64,000 nt of DNA, from NCBI RefSeq assembly GCF_004322775.1, contig NZ_CP036403.1:558001-622000 (forward strand), given 5' to 3'. A model generated the notes under the pieces. That model saw only the letters and a list, made by a program, of their open reading frames with translations. It was not told the DNA's origin and ran no database searches. Within the stretch, counting starts at the first letter, position 1. Each line of letters begins with the position of its first letter. Of the stretch, positions 14,554-23,374 are shown in pieces. Source of the stretch: Ornithinimicrobium sufpigmenti (GTDB lineage: Bacteria; Actinomycetota; Actinomycetes; Actinomycetales; Dermatophilaceae). The position numbers and the translations under genes are program-made.

Positions 14554-17235
14554 GTGTCCCGACCCCTGTGGCAGCGTCTCGCTGTGCCGATCGCGGCCAT
14601 CCTGGTGGTCGTGGTCGTCGCCACCGCCGTCGTCGGGGTCGGTCTGACCAGGCGCGCCTTCCCGCAGACCAGCGGCGAGCTGGAGCTGCCCGGCCTGACC
14701 GGTGAGGTGGAGGTCGTCCGCGACGCGCAGGGCGTCCCGCGCATCTACGCCGACTCCCCCGAGGACCTCTTTCGCGCCCAGGGGTTCGTCGCCGCACAGG
14801 ACCGCTTCTTCCAGATGGACCTGCGCCGGCACGTCGTCAGCGGCCGGCTCGCCGAGCTCGTCGGCGAGGGTGGCGTCGAGACCGACCAGGTGATCCGCAC
14901 CCTCGGCTGGCGCAGGGTCGCCGAGGAGGAGCTCTCCCTGCTCTCCGCAGAGACCCGCTCCTACCTGCAGGCCTACGCCTCCGGGGTGAACGCCTACATC
15001 GACTCCCGCGGTGGGCCCTCCACGATGAGCCTGGAGTACCTGGTGCTGGCCCAGAGCGCACCCGGCTACCAGATCCGCCCCTGGGACGCGGTCGACTCGC
15101 TGGCCTGGCTCAAGGCCATGGCGTGGGACCTGCGCGGCAACTACCGGGAGGAGCTGACCCGTGGCCGACTGGTGGGGCAGGTCCCGCTGAACCAGCTGGG
15201 CACCCTCTACCCGGCCTACCCGCACGAGGAGCACCCGCCGATCCTGTCGCGGGGGGAGTGGACGCCGCCGGACCCGCCACCACTGTCCAGCGGCAGCTCC
15301 CGCGGCGGCACTGCCGGGCCGGGCCCGCTCCTGCCCCCCGGCCAGGACCCCGCCGACGTCGCCCGGCTGAACCCGCCGGAGCCGGCGCAGCCACCCTCGG
15401 GCCCCCCGACCCAGCAGTGGCTGGCCGGGCAGACCGATGCGCTGGACGACACCGTGCTGGCGCTGGCGCAGATCCCGCAGCTGCTCGGGCAGGGGGAAGG
15501 GGTCGGGTCCAACTCCTGGGTGGTCTCGGGCGAGCACACGAGCACCGGTATGCCGCTGCTGGCCAACGACCCCCACCTGGGCCTGTCCCAGCCCGGGGTG
15601 TGGATGCAGGCCGGCCTGCACTGCCGAGAGGTGACCGCGGACTGTCCCTTCGACGTCTCCGGGTTCACCTTCGCCGGCTTCCCGGGCGTGATCATCGGCC
15701 AGAACCACCAGATCGCCTGGGGCCTGACGAACCTCGACCCGGACGTCACCGACTTCTACCTCGAGGAGACCCGGGGCGACCTGGTGCGCCGCGAGAACGA
15801 CTTCGTGCCGATGCGGGTCCGCGAGGAGGTGATCCGGGTCGCCGGCGGGGAGGAGGTGCCGGTCCGGATCCGGGAGAGCACGCACGGCCCGATCGTCTCC
15901 GACGTGCTCGACGACGTCGCCGCGATGGGCGCCAACGGTCCGCTGGACGGGGTGGCGACCTCGCGCACCTTCGAGGTGGCCCTGGCCTGGACCGGGCTCG
16001 AAGCGAGCACCACCGCAGAGGCGGTGTTCCGGATCAACAAGGCGACGGGGTGGGAGGAGTTCCGCGACGCGGCCGCGTTCTTCGCCGCGCCGGCCCAGAA
16101 CCTGGTCTACGCCGACGTCGAGGGCAACATCGGCTACCAGGCCCCGGGCCTGGTGCCGATCCGGGAGAGCGCCACCCACGGCACCCCGCCCGGCTTCTAC
16201 CCCGCCCCCGGCTGGGACCCCGCCTACGCCTGGGACGGCTGGGTGGACTTCGACGACCTGCCGCACAGCCTCAACCCCGAGGACGGGGTCATCGTCACCG
16301 CGAACCAGGCGGTGACCAGCCGCACCAGGCCGTTCCTGACCAGCGAGTACGCCATGGGCTACCGGTCGACCCGCATCCTGGAGCTCCTTCAGGAGCGGCT
16401 CGAGCAGGGGCCGCTGACCCCCACGGCCATGGCGGAGATGCAGCTGGACGACACCAGCCCCTTCGCCCTGTCGGTGGTGCCCTACCTGCTGGACGTCGAG
16501 CTCGAGGGCTCGTTCTACACCGGCCCCCAGCAGATGCTGCGGGACTGGGACGGCAGCTCCCCGGCGGAGGGGGAGCAGTCGGCGGCGGCGGCCTACTTCT
16601 ACGCCGTCTTCGCCAACCTGCTCACCGCGGTCTTCGACGACGAGCTGCCGCCCGACCTGGCCGTCACCGGCAACTCCCGCTCGATGCTCATCCTGGAGGA
16701 CCTGCTGGCCGACCCCACCAGCGTCTGGTGGGACGACAAACGGACGCCGGGGGTGGTGGAGACGCGCGACGAGGTCATCCGCACCGCGCTGGTGCAGGCC
16801 CGTCAGGACCTCACCCGGGAGATCTCCAAGGACCCCTCGAACTGGACGTGGGGGGAGCTGCACCGGGCCACGCTGAGGCACGAGGTGCTGGGGTCGGGTG
16901 ATGTCCCCGCCCTGGTGCAGGGCATCTTCAACAGCGCGCAGCTGCCCGTCGCCGGCAACACGTCCGTGGTCAACGCGATCAGCTGGGACGCCAGCACCGG
17001 CACCTTCGAGGTCACCGCCGGCCCGTCGATGCGGATGGTCGCCGACCTCGCCGACCGCGACGCGTCGGTCTGGGTCAACCAGACCGGCACCTCCGGTCAC
17101 GCCTTCCACCCCCACTACTCCGACCAGACCGAGGCGTGGGTCAAGGGCGAGACGTACCGGTGGGCGGTCACCCGCGAGGCCGTGACGGACAGTGCCGAGC
17201 AGACGCTCCTGCTGGTCCCGGCCCCGACCGGCTGA
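14554..17235 (+). CDS. Penicillin acylase family protein (Ntn hydrolase)
   Basis: 893 residues with an N-terminal membrane anchor or signal segment (residues ~10-30, AAILVVVVVATAVVGVGL). The alpha-chain region contains VVRDAQGVPRIYADSPEDLFRAQGFVAAQDRFFQMDL, the standard opening of the family. The self-processing site is visible as GSNSWVVSG, with S319 the expected N-terminal nucleophile of the beta chain after cleavage. LLANDPHLGLSQPGVWMQAGLHC follows as in other members. Residues ~235-310 are a Pro-rich spacer near the cleavage point. Extracytoplasmic hydrolysis of amide bonds in acyl-homoserine lactones, penicillins or similar acylated compounds is possible; the true substrate cannot be read. 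It stands alone between FmdB and 5-FCL genes. Confidence 0.92.
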   Translation: MSRPLWQRLAVPIAAILVVVVVATAVVGVGLTRRAFPQTSGELELPGLTGEVEVVRDAQGVPRIYADSPEDLFRAQGFVAAQDRFFQMDLRRHVVSGRLAELVGEGGVETDQVIRTLGWRRVAEEELSLLSAETRSYLQAYASGVNAYIDSRGGPSTMSLEYLVLAQSAPGYQIRPWDAVDSLAWLKAMAWDLRGNYREELTRGRLVGQVPLNQLGTLYPAYPHEEHPPILSRGEWTPPDPPPLSSGSSRGGTAGPGPLLPPGQDPADVARLNPPEPAQPPSGPPTQQWLAGQTDALDDTVLALAQIPQLLGQGEGVGSNSWVVSGEHTSTGMPLLANDPHLGLSQPGVWMQAGLHCREVTADCPFDVSGFTFAGFPGVIIGQNHQIAWGLTNLDPDVTDFYLEETRGDLVRRENDFVPMRVREEVIRVAGGEEVPVRIRESTHGPIVSDVLDDVAAMGANGPLDGVATSRTFEVALAWTGLEASTTAEAVFRINKATGWEEFRDAAAFFAAPAQNLVYADVEGNIGYQAPGLVPIRESATHGTPPGFYPAPGWDPAYAWDGWVDFDDLPHSLNPEDGVIVTANQAVTSRTRPFLTSEYAMGYRSTRILELLQERLEQGPLTPTAMAEMQLDDTSPFALSVVPYLLDVELEGSFYTGPQQMLRDWDGSSPAEGEQSAAAAYFYAVFANLLTAVFDDELPPDLAVTGNSRSMLILEDLLADPTSVWWDDKRTPGVVETRDEVIRTALVQARQDLTREISKDPSNWTWGELHRATLRHEVLGSGDVPALVQGIFNSAQLPVAGNTSVVNAISWDASTGTFEVTAGPSMRMVADLADRDASVWVNQTGTSGHAFHPHYSDQTEAWVKGETYRWAVTREAVTDSAEQTLLLVPAPTG

Positions 17236-17273
17236 CCCGCCCGGTCCATCCACCGGCCGGCCCGCTCGATCGG

Positions 17274-17915
17274 CTATCGGCCCACCTCGACCACGCCGGT
17301 TGCCGGACGCAGCACCGCGTCCACGACGGCGTCGTGCTCGTCCGCCGGCACCTGGGGTACGACCTCGTGGTCGTGCAGGATGACGACGACCGGCACCCGG
17401 CGCGGAGCGGTGAGCTCGTGCAGCCGGGGCAGGGTGTGGTCGTAGTAGCCCCCGCCCTGGCCCAGCCGGACCCCCGCTTCGCTGATGGCCAGCCCGGGCA
17501 CCAGGGCGACGTCGACCTGCGCGAGCACCGCCTCCCCGAGCGGGCTGCGGTCGGGGTCGTCGAGGTCGGCCCAGTCCAGCCGGGGCCGGGCCAGGGTGAT
17601 CGGCACCAGCACCCTGGCCCCTGCGGCCCGCAGCGCACCGGACAGCCGCTCCACGGGCGGCTCGGTGCGCATCGGCTCGAAGGCGGTGACGGTGAGCCGG
17701 TCCATGCGCACGCCCGCGCGGGCGGCATACCCCTCCACCCACTGCAGCCCGGCCTCGGCCAGGACCTCTGCGCGGGCCGCCCGGTCGTCTCCCGACCACC
17801 CTCGGACGAGCTCGCGGCGTGCGGTGCGCACGAGGGAGCGCCAGGTGGCCTTGTCGGCGACGACGTCGCCGGTGGGCTGGTAGTGGGGCAGAACAGGTCG
17901 GCTCACCCCAGCCAT
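17274..17915 (-). CDS. 5-formyltetrahydrofolate cyclo-ligase
   Basis: 213 residues. ATP-dependent conversion of 5-formyl-THF to 5,10-methenyl-THF returns this folate store to one-carbon metabolism. Evidence is the family's C-terminal signature VDVALVPGLAISEAGVRLGQGGGYYDHTLPRL, containing the GQGGGYYD phosphate-binding loop, and the early KATWRSLVRTARREL helix. Length is normal. The gene is divergent from moeA, with only 52 nt between the two start codons; an AGCCTAG/CTAGGCT palindrome there could serve both directions. Confidence 0.93.
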   Translation of the reverse strand: MAGVSRPVLPHYQPTGDVVADKATWRSLVRTARRELVRGWSGDDRAARAEVLAEAGLQWVEGYAARAGVRMDRLTVTAFEPMRTEPPVERLSGALRAAGARVLVPITLARPRLDWADLDDPDRSPLGEAVLAQVDVALVPGLAISEAGVRLGQGGGYYDHTLPRLHELTAPRRVPVVVILHDHEVVPQVPADEHDAVVDAVLRPATGVVEVGR

Positions 17916-17931
17916 TGTGCCCCTGCCCGTC

Positions 17932-17937
17932 TAGGCT
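17932..17937 (+). promoter_or_regulatory. TAGGCT -10 box for moeA-moaC
   Basis: TAGGCT lies 30 nt before the moeA ATG. The transcript would carry a short leader with the GAAGGA ribosome site at 17954-17959, unlike the leaderless genes nearby. Confidence 0.45.
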
Positions 17938-17967
17938 GGAGCGGACCCCGAGCGAAGGACACTTGTG

Positions 17968-19233
17968 ATGATCACCGTCGAGGAGCACCTCGAGCGCATC
18001 CTGGACCAGATCGAGCCGGTTGACGCGGTCACCCTGCCGGTGCCGCGCACCCTGGGCATGGTCACCACGACCGACGTGCACAGCCGGGCCGAGCTGCCGC
18101 GGTTCGACAACTCCTCCATGGACGGGTATGCCGTCCGCCACGCCGACCTGGACGGTGCCTCCGCCGAGCACCCGGTGATGCTGCCGGTGGTGGCCGACAT
18201 CGCCGCCGGCGACCCGGCGTCGCAGCGGCTGGGTCCGGGCCAGGCCATGCGGATCATGACCGGCGCGCCCGTGCCGCCCGGCGCCGACACCGTCGTGCGG
18301 CTGGAGGACACCGACGGGCACGAGCGGGAGCCCCAGTTCCGTGCGCAGCCCCCGGAGGGCGCCAACATCCGCCGCGCCGGGGAGGACGTGCGTCCCGGCG
18401 ACCTGCTGGTGCCCCGCCGCACCCGGATCGGCCCGGCCCAGATCGCGGTGCTGGTCTCGGCCGGGGTGCACGAGATCGAGGTGGTCCGGCAGGTCCGGGT
18501 CGCCGTCTTCTCCACCGGTGACGAGCTGGTCCCGCCGGGGGAGCCGGTCGGGCCCGGCCAGATCGTCGACTCCAACGGCCCGATGCTCGAGGCCCTCGTC
18601 CGCGAGGCGGGCGCGGAGGTCGTCCACGTCGGCCGCCTGGCTGACGTCGAGGGTCAGACCACCCGCCAGATCGAGGCCCGGCTCGAGGACGCCGACCTCA
18701 TCGTCACCACCGGGGGCGTGAGCAAGGGAGCCTTCGACATCGTCAAGAAGGTGCTCACCGGGCAGGGCTCGATGAAGTTCGTCGAGGTCGCCATGCAGCC
18801 GGGCAAGCCGCAGGGCTTCGGTCTGCTCGGCAGCCGCCGCGTGCCCGTCTTCACGCTGCCGGGCAACCCGGTCAGCGCCCTGGTCAGCTTCGAGGTCTTC
18901 GTCCGGCCCGCGCTGGAGAGCCGCGGCGGCAGGCGGGTGAGCCGACAGACCGCCACCGGCCTGGCCACCGAGCCCTGGGCCAGCGCATCGAACCGCCAGA
19001 CCTACACCCGGGTGCGCGTCTCACGCGACTCGACCGGCGCGTATGCCGTGACGCCCGTCGGCGGGCCCGGCTCCCACCTGCTCGGTGGGCTGGCTCAGGC
19101 CGATGCGCTCGCGGTCTCCGACGCCGAGACCGACCAGGTGAGCGCCGGCGCAGAGGTGGACCTCATCCTGTTGCGTCCCCGGCGTGAGATCGAGGGCCGG
19201 CTGGAGGACGACGCGGCGCCGGGGACGACGTGA
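17968..19233 (+). CDS. moeA: Molybdopterin molybdenumtransferase MoeA
   Basis: 421 residues. Inserts molybdate into adenylylated molybdopterin, the last step of molybdenum cofactor synthesis. Motifs seen: RFDNSSMDGYAVR near residue 45, the MTGAPVPPGADTVVRLEDT segment, the STGDELVPPGEPVGPGQIVDSN motif of the molybdopterin-binding (MoaB/MogA-like) domain, TTGGVSKGAFDIVKKVL, and LPGNPVSALVSFEVFVRP. GTG at 17965 is an equally spaced alternative start one codon upstream. moaC follows with a 4-nt overlap. The galU gene often found near this cluster in actinobacteria is not seen. Confidence 0.93.
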   Translation: MITVEEHLERILDQIEPVDAVTLPVPRTLGMVTTTDVHSRAELPRFDNSSMDGYAVRHADLDGASAEHPVMLPVVADIAAGDPASQRLGPGQAMRIMTGAPVPPGADTVVRLEDTDGHEREPQFRAQPPEGANIRRAGEDVRPGDLLVPRRTRIGPAQIAVLVSAGVHEIEVVRQVRVAVFSTGDELVPPGEPVGPGQIVDSNGPMLEALVREAGAEVVHVGRLADVEGQTTRQIEARLEDADLIVTTGGVSKGAFDIVKKVLTGQGSMKFVEVAMQPGKPQGFGLLGSRRVPVFTLPGNPVSALVSFEVFVRPALESRGGRRVSRQTATGLATEPWASASNRQTYTRVRVSRDSTGAYAVTPVGGPGSHLLGGLAQADALAVSDAETDQVSAGAEVDLILLRPRREIEGRLEDDAAPGTT

Positions 19234-19709
19234 GCGCGGGCGAGACGCTGACCCACCTGCGTGGGGACGGGACCGCCCACATGGTCGACGTGAGCGGCAA
19301 GCAGGTCACCGCCCGGTCCGCGACGGCGCAGGGTCAGGTGCTGCTGTCGCCCCAGGCCGTGGCGGCTCTGCGCGACGGGCAGGTCCCCAAGGGCGACGCC
19401 CTAGGCGTCGCCCGCATCGCGGGGATCCAGGCCGCCAAGCGCACCCCGGACCTGGTGCCGCTGTGCCACCCGCTGGCGGTGCACGGCGTCGAGGTCGACC
19501 TGGAGGTGGTCGACGAGGGCGTGCAGATCCAGGCGACCGTGCGCACCGCGGACCGCACGGGGGTGGAGATGGAGGCGCTGACCTGCGTCAGCGTCGCCGC
19601 GCTGGCCCTCGTCGACATGATCAAGGCGGTGGACAAGCTGGCGGTCATCAGCGACATCCGGGTCACCGCCAAGGCCGGGGGCCGCAGCGGGGACTGGACC
19701 CGACCATGA
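19230..19709 (+). CDS. moaC: Cyclic pyranopterin monophosphate synthase MoaC
   Basis: 159 residues; GTG start overlapping the moeA stop (GTGA), so the two are coupled. MoaC finishes the conversion of the GTP-derived intermediate to cyclic pyranopterin monophosphate. Diagnostic segments are MVDVSGKQVTARSATA, KGDALGVARIAGIQAAKRTPDLVPLCHPL and GVEMEALTCVSVAALALVDMIKAVDK. Length and all main motifs are normal. moaA and other cofactor genes are not in the window. Confidence 0.96.
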   Translation: MSAGETLTHLRGDGTAHMVDVSGKQVTARSATAQGQVLLSPQAVAALRDGQVPKGDALGVARIAGIQAAKRTPDLVPLCHPLAVHGVEVDLEVVDEGVQIQATVRTADRTGVEMEALTCVSVAALALVDMIKAVDKLAVISDIRVTAKAGGRSGDWTRP

Positions 19710-19748
19710 GCGGTCGGTGCGGGTCGGGGTGAACGAGGGGGACGCACC

Positions 19749-20408
19749 GTGACCTGGCGCTGGCCGGTCACCCTCAGCCAGGAGCTGTCCTCCGGCGAAC
19801 GGCTGACGCTGCGGCCGTTGGTGCGCGCGGACCGTGCCGAGTTCGAGGCGGTCCTGGACGCCAACGCCGGCTGGCTGCGGCCCTGGGAGTCGACCATCCC
19901 GGGCGCGGCGGCCCGGCGCTCGCCGACCGCGCCGGCCAGGGTGCCCTTCCACCGGATGCGGCGATCGGCCGACCGGGCCGCCAGGGCCGGGCTGCACCTG
20001 CCGCTGGTCATCGACGTCGACGCCCGGATCGTCGGCCAGGTGCAGCTCTTCGACGTGCTCTGGGGTGCTCGTCGCACCGGGTGGGCGGGGTACTGGCTGG
20101 CCCGGGAGGCGACCGGTCACGGCTACGCGACGTGGGCCCTGGCGACCCTGGTCGACCATGCCCTGCTCGACGTGCGACTGCACCGGGTCGAGGTGGCGAT
20201 CCGGCCGGAGAACACCGCGTCGCTGGCCGTGGTGGGTCGGCTGGGTCTGCGGGAGGAGGGGGTGCAGCGCGGGCTGATGCACGTCGACGGCGGATGGCGC
20301 GACCACCGCAGCTTCGTGGTGCTCGCCGAGGACCTGGGTCCGGGTGGGCTGGTCGCGAGGCTGGTCCAGCGCGAGCAGGACCGCCGGGGGGAGGGTGAGC
20401 AGGACTAG
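19749..20408 (+). CDS. GNAT acetyltransferase, RimJ/RimL-like
   Basis: 219 residues; GTG start after a GAGGGGGA site. LTLRPLVRADRAEFEAVLDAN opens a GNAT domain. GYWLAREATGHGYATWALATLVDHAL is the acetyl-CoA-binding V/IGYWL...G.G region of ribosomal-protein N-acetyltransferases, and RVEVAIRPENTASLAVVGRLGLREEGVQRG is the standard second half. RimJ-like enzymes acetylate the N-terminus of ribosomal protein S5 in E. coli; the exact target here is not known. It follows moaC by 39 nt, as is usual for this gene in related genomes. Confidence 0.85.
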   Translation: MTWRWPVTLSQELSSGERLTLRPLVRADRAEFEAVLDANAGWLRPWESTIPGAAARRSPTAPARVPFHRMRRSADRAARAGLHLPLVIDVDARIVGQVQLFDVLWGARRTGWAGYWLAREATGHGYATWALATLVDHALLDVRLHRVEVAIRPENTASLAVVGRLGLREEGVQRGLMHVDGGWRDHRSFVVLAEDLGPGGLVARLVQREQDRRGEGEQD

Positions 20409-20520
20409 CTGGCCGGCGAGGAGGCCGTCGACCGGGCCTCCGGCACCGCGACCCCAGTCGTCACACCAGAAACTTGCGCGACACTCCGCCGGCCTCACCG
20501 GATCGGGGCCCTGTCCGGCC

Positions 20521-20526
20521 TAGCGT
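20521..20526 (+). promoter_or_regulatory. TAGCGT -10 box for the 306-residue membrane protein
   Basis: TAGCGT ends 7 nt before the GTG at 20534. Confidence 0.5.
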
Positions 20527-20533
20527 GAGGGCC

Positions 20534-21454
20534 GTGCCCCCCGTGAGCAGCCTCATCTTCGTCGTCATCCTGGCGGTGTGGGCTGTCTACCTGGTGCAGC
20601 ACTGGGTGCGCCGCCGCGACCACCTGGCCACCGCACGCTCCGTCGACCGGTTCTCCGAGGCGATGCGGGTGCTGGAACGCCGTCGTGCCCTGCCCAGGCC
20701 GGACGTCGCCGAGCACGCGCCCGCCAGCGCCTCCATCCCCCTGCTGCGCCCTGCCCGCCCCGAGGTGGTCGTCAAGCGCGGTGCACCCGCGCGGCCGGTG
20801 GCAGCCACCGCAGTGGCGCCGACCGCGGCATACCAGCGGAGCCGGCGTGCCGCCGAGCTGCGTGCCGCCGGCCTGCTCGTCTCGTCCCTGGTGATGGTCA
20901 CCCTCGTGGGGCTCGTCGGGTTCCAGCTCATCCACTGGGCCTGGGCGTTCGTCGGTATCGGGCTGCTCGCGGCCACGGTCGCCGGTGTCCGGCAGTCGGT
21001 GGCGCGCGGCCGCCGGGCCCGCTCCCGGCAGGTGACCCGCCCGGCTGCGCCTCGCCAGGCCGAGGCCTCGCCGGCCGAGGCTCGGCCCCAGCAGGTCGCG
21101 TCCGCCCCTGGCCCGGGGCTGGCCCGGACCGCCCGGCGCGCGGTAGACCTCCAGGCCCGGCCCCCCGCCACGGCGCCTGCGGTGGCCCTCTACGACGTCG
21201 CCGAGGTCGAGGCCCAGCTGAGCCAGCCGGCCACTGCACCGGCGGCTGTCGAGACTGCTGTCGAGACCCCGGTCATCGGGTCCGCGCCGGAGCCCGCCGC
21301 GCCCGGATCGTGGGACCCCGTGCCGGTCCCGCCCCCGACCTACACGCTCAAGGCCCGGGCCTACCGGGTCCCGGTCGACCTGCCCGCCGACGGCGCCGAG
21401 ATGGCGCTGGAGGAGGAGTTCGAGGAGCTGCCCCAGATCCACCGGGTTGGTTGA
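20534..21454 (+). CDS. Conserved actinobacterial membrane protein
   Basis: 306 residues; GTG start supported by a -10 box at fixed 7-nt spacing. An N-terminal membrane helix (SSLIFVVILAVWAVYLVQHWVRRRDHLATARSVDRFSEAMRVLERR) is a pattern I know from proteins encoded just after RimJ-like genes in actinobacteria. Two more helices lie at ~120-165 (LLVSSLVMVTLVGLVGFQLIHW and FVGIGLLAATVAG). The C-terminal half is Ala/Pro-rich and probably disordered, ending VDLPADGAEMALEEEFEELPQIHRVG. Function unknown. Confidence 0.8.
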   Translation: MPPVSSLIFVVILAVWAVYLVQHWVRRRDHLATARSVDRFSEAMRVLERRRALPRPDVAEHAPASASIPLLRPARPEVVVKRGAPARPVAATAVAPTAAYQRSRRAAELRAAGLLVSSLVMVTLVGLVGFQLIHWAWAFVGIGLLAATVAGVRQSVARGRRARSRQVTRPAAPRQAEASPAEARPQQVASAPGPGLARTARRAVDLQARPPATAPAVALYDVAEVEAQLSQPATAPAAVETAVETPVIGSAPEPAAPGSWDPVPVPPPTYTLKARAYRVPVDLPADGAEMALEEEFEELPQIHRVG

Positions 21455-21527
21455 CAGCGGTCGGCAGCACGCGCCGGCGCGCCCCTCTGGGCTGCTGAGG
21501 GGGACAAGAAGCACCCGATCGCCGGTG

Positions 21528-21533
21528 TATAGT
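21528..21533 (+). promoter_or_regulatory. TATAGT -10 box for tRNA-Ala
   Basis: TATAGT lies 14 nt before the tRNA 5' end. The -35 region (CAAGAA at 17-nt spacing) is weak. Confidence 0.45.
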
Positions 21534-21547
21534 AGGTAGCCGCACAC

Positions 21548-21623
21548 GGGGCTGTGGCGCAGTTGGTAGCGCGTCTCGTTCGCAATGAGAAGGCCAGGGG
21601 TTCGAATCCCCTCAGCTCCACCA
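21548..21623 (+). tRNA. tRNA-Ala(CGC)
   Basis: Canonical cloverleaf: acceptor GGGGCUG/CAGCUCC with one G-U pair, anticodon stem UCUCG/UGAGA with loop UUCGCAA (anticodon CGC), T loop UUCGAAU, discriminator A and an encoded CCA. Confidence 0.95.
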
Positions 21624-21764
21624 CCAGTACAGGGCCGGTCCTCCATCACGAGGGCCGGCCCTGCGTCGTAGGCTCACCGCACAGCACCGATCAGCACAGA
21701 TCAAGCAGAGATCACCGCAGGCCAGTACGGGTCAGCGCACGGTCAGCACACAGGAGGAGCACGG

Positions 21765-22769
21765 ATGGCGGTCAATCTGCGGGGGCGCAGCCTGCGCTCG
21801 CTCGTCGAGGAGTCCCCGGCGGAGATCCGCTACCTGATCGATCTGGCCTACGACCTCAAGCGAGCCAAGTACGCCCACCAGGAGCGTCAGCTGCTCGCCG
21901 GGAAGTCGATCGCGCTGATCTTCGAGAAGACCTCCACCCGCACCCGGGCCGCCTTCGAGGTCGCCGCCGCCGACCAGGGGGCAAGCACGACCTTCCTGGA
22001 GCCCTCCAGCACCCAGATCGGGCACAAGGAGTCCATCAAGGACACCGCCCGCGTGCTGGGGCGGATGTATGACGCGATCCAGTACCGCGGCGCCGACCAG
22101 GCCAAGGTCGACCAGCTCATCGAGTACTCCGGTGTCCCGGTCTACAACGGCCTCACCGACGACTGGCACCCCACGCAGATGCTCGCCGACGCGCTGACCA
22201 TGACCGAGCACAGCCACCAGCAGCGGCACGAGATCTCCTACGCCTACCTCGGCGACGCCCGCGGGAACATGGGGCACTCCCTGCTCCTGCTCGGCGCCAA
22301 GCTCGGCATGGACGTGCGCATCGGGGCCCCGCGGGCGCTGCAGCCGGCCGCGCACGTGGTGCGCCTCTGCGAGCAGGTCGCCGCCGAGACGGGGGCCCGG
22401 CTGACCATCACCGAGGATCCGGTTCAGGCGGTGCGCGGGGTGGACTTCGTGCACACCGACGTCTGGGTCTCCATGGGGGAGCCCGTGCAGGCCTGGGAGG
22501 AACGCATCGACCTGCTGCTGCCCTACCAGGTGAACGCCCCGCTCATGGCCGCCACCGACAACCCCGAGGTGCGGTTCATGCACTGCCTGCCGGCCTTCCA
22601 CGACACCCACACCGAGGTGGGCCAGCAGCTGATGGCCCGCCACCCGGAGCTGGCCGAGGGTCTGGAGGTGACCGACGAGGTCTTCGAGTCCCCGGCGAGC
22701 ATCGTCTTCGACCAGGCCGAGAACCGGCTGCACACGATCAAGGCCCTCATGGTGGCCACGCTGGTATGA
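21765..22769 (+). CDS. argF: Ornithine carbamoyltransferase
   Basis: 334 residues with an AGGAGG site upstream. Joins carbamoyl phosphate and ornithine to form citrulline. Motifs: the carbamoyl-phosphate loop [16 protein letters not shown], the [27 protein letters not shown] segment, the [15 protein letters not shown] ornithine region and the HCLPAFHD signature. The length and [14 protein letters not shown] segment resemble the longer enterobacterial/catabolic group. No other arg or arc gene is nearby, so whether it works in synthesis or in arginine breakdown (arcB) is open; the symbol is chosen for the general enzyme. Confidence 0.92.
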   Translation: MAVNLRGRSLRSLVEESPAEIRYLIDLAYDLKRAKYAHQERQLLAGKSIALIFEKTSTRTRAAFEVAAADQGASTTFLEPSSTQIGHKESIKDTARVLGRMYDAIQYRGADQAKVDQLIEYSGVPVYNGLTDDWHPTQMLADALTMTEHSHQQRHEISYAYLGDARGNMGHSLLLLGAKLGMDVRIGAPRALQPAAHVVRLCEQVAAETGARLTITEDPVQAVRGVDFVHTDVWVSMGEPVQAWEERIDLLLPYQVNAPLMAATDNPEVRFMHCLPAFHDTHTEVGQQLMARHPELAEGLEVTDEVFESPASIVFDQAENRLHTIKALMVATLV

Positions 22770-23374
22770 CGCCCGACACCACATCCGACACCCGGTCTGA
22801 CTCGCCGCCGGACACGACGCCGGACACGTCGCCGGACATGACGCCGGACACGACGCTGACGGACACGTCCCCGGGAGCTGCCCCCGCCGGACTGCGCGAG
22901 CCGGCCCACCAGGTGAGCCCACGCGCGGTCAAGTACTGGGTGACCAACGGACTGATCGGCGGGATCATCACCTGGGCGGTGCTGTTCACCCTCCACATGT
23001 GGGTCCTGCCCGACTCGTGGAACGTGTGGGCGGGGCCGATCATCATCCTCATCCTGACCGCGAACCTCAGCGACGTGACCCTGGAGCCCATCATCCGCTA
23101 CCGGCGCACCCGCTGGGAGGTCACCGGCGAGCGGGTCTTCGTCCAGACCGGCTGGCTCTCCCGTGACCAGCGGATCGCGCCGCTGTCCCGGGTGCAGACG
23201 GTCGACACCCACCGCGGGGCGATCATGCGGCTGTTCGGCCTGGCCAACGTGACGGTGACCACGGCCTCGGCCGCCGGCCCCATCACCCTGCCGTGCCTGG
23301 ACAGCGACGTCGCCGACCGAGTCACCGCCGAGCTGGCCCGGGTCACCGGGCAGACCGAGGGCGACGCGACGTGA
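22766..23374 (+). CDS. PH domain-containing membrane protein (YdbS-like)
   Basis: 202 residues; ATG overlaps the previous stop. The first ~45 residues are a Thr/Asp/Pro-rich repetitive tail ([10 protein letters not shown] units). Two membrane helices follow (~68-110), then a bacterial PH (bPH2/DUF304) domain: [56 protein letters not shown]. The next gene has three such domains, and the two-gene pair corresponds to YdbS/YdbT of Bacillus, which have been linked to resistance against some bacteriocins. Function here is inferred from that family only. Confidence 0.85.
   Translation: MTPDTTSDTRSDSPPDTTPDTSPDMTPDTTLTDTSPGAAPAGLREPAHQVSPRAVKYWVTNGLIGGIITWAVLFTLHMWVLPDSWNVWAGPIIILILTANLSDVTLEPIIRYRRTRWEVTGERVFVQTGWLSRDQRIAPLSRVQTVDTHRGAIMRLFGLANVTVTTASAAGPITLPCLDSDVADRVTAELARVTGQTEGDAT

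Noticed and set aside
14122..18627. Very long minus-strand frames such as 14122-18627, 34405-37707 and 7952-10411
   Set aside because: They lie opposite well-supported genes and arise from G/C-biased third positions; the translations lack protein-like domains, except the true FmdB end at 14122-14493.
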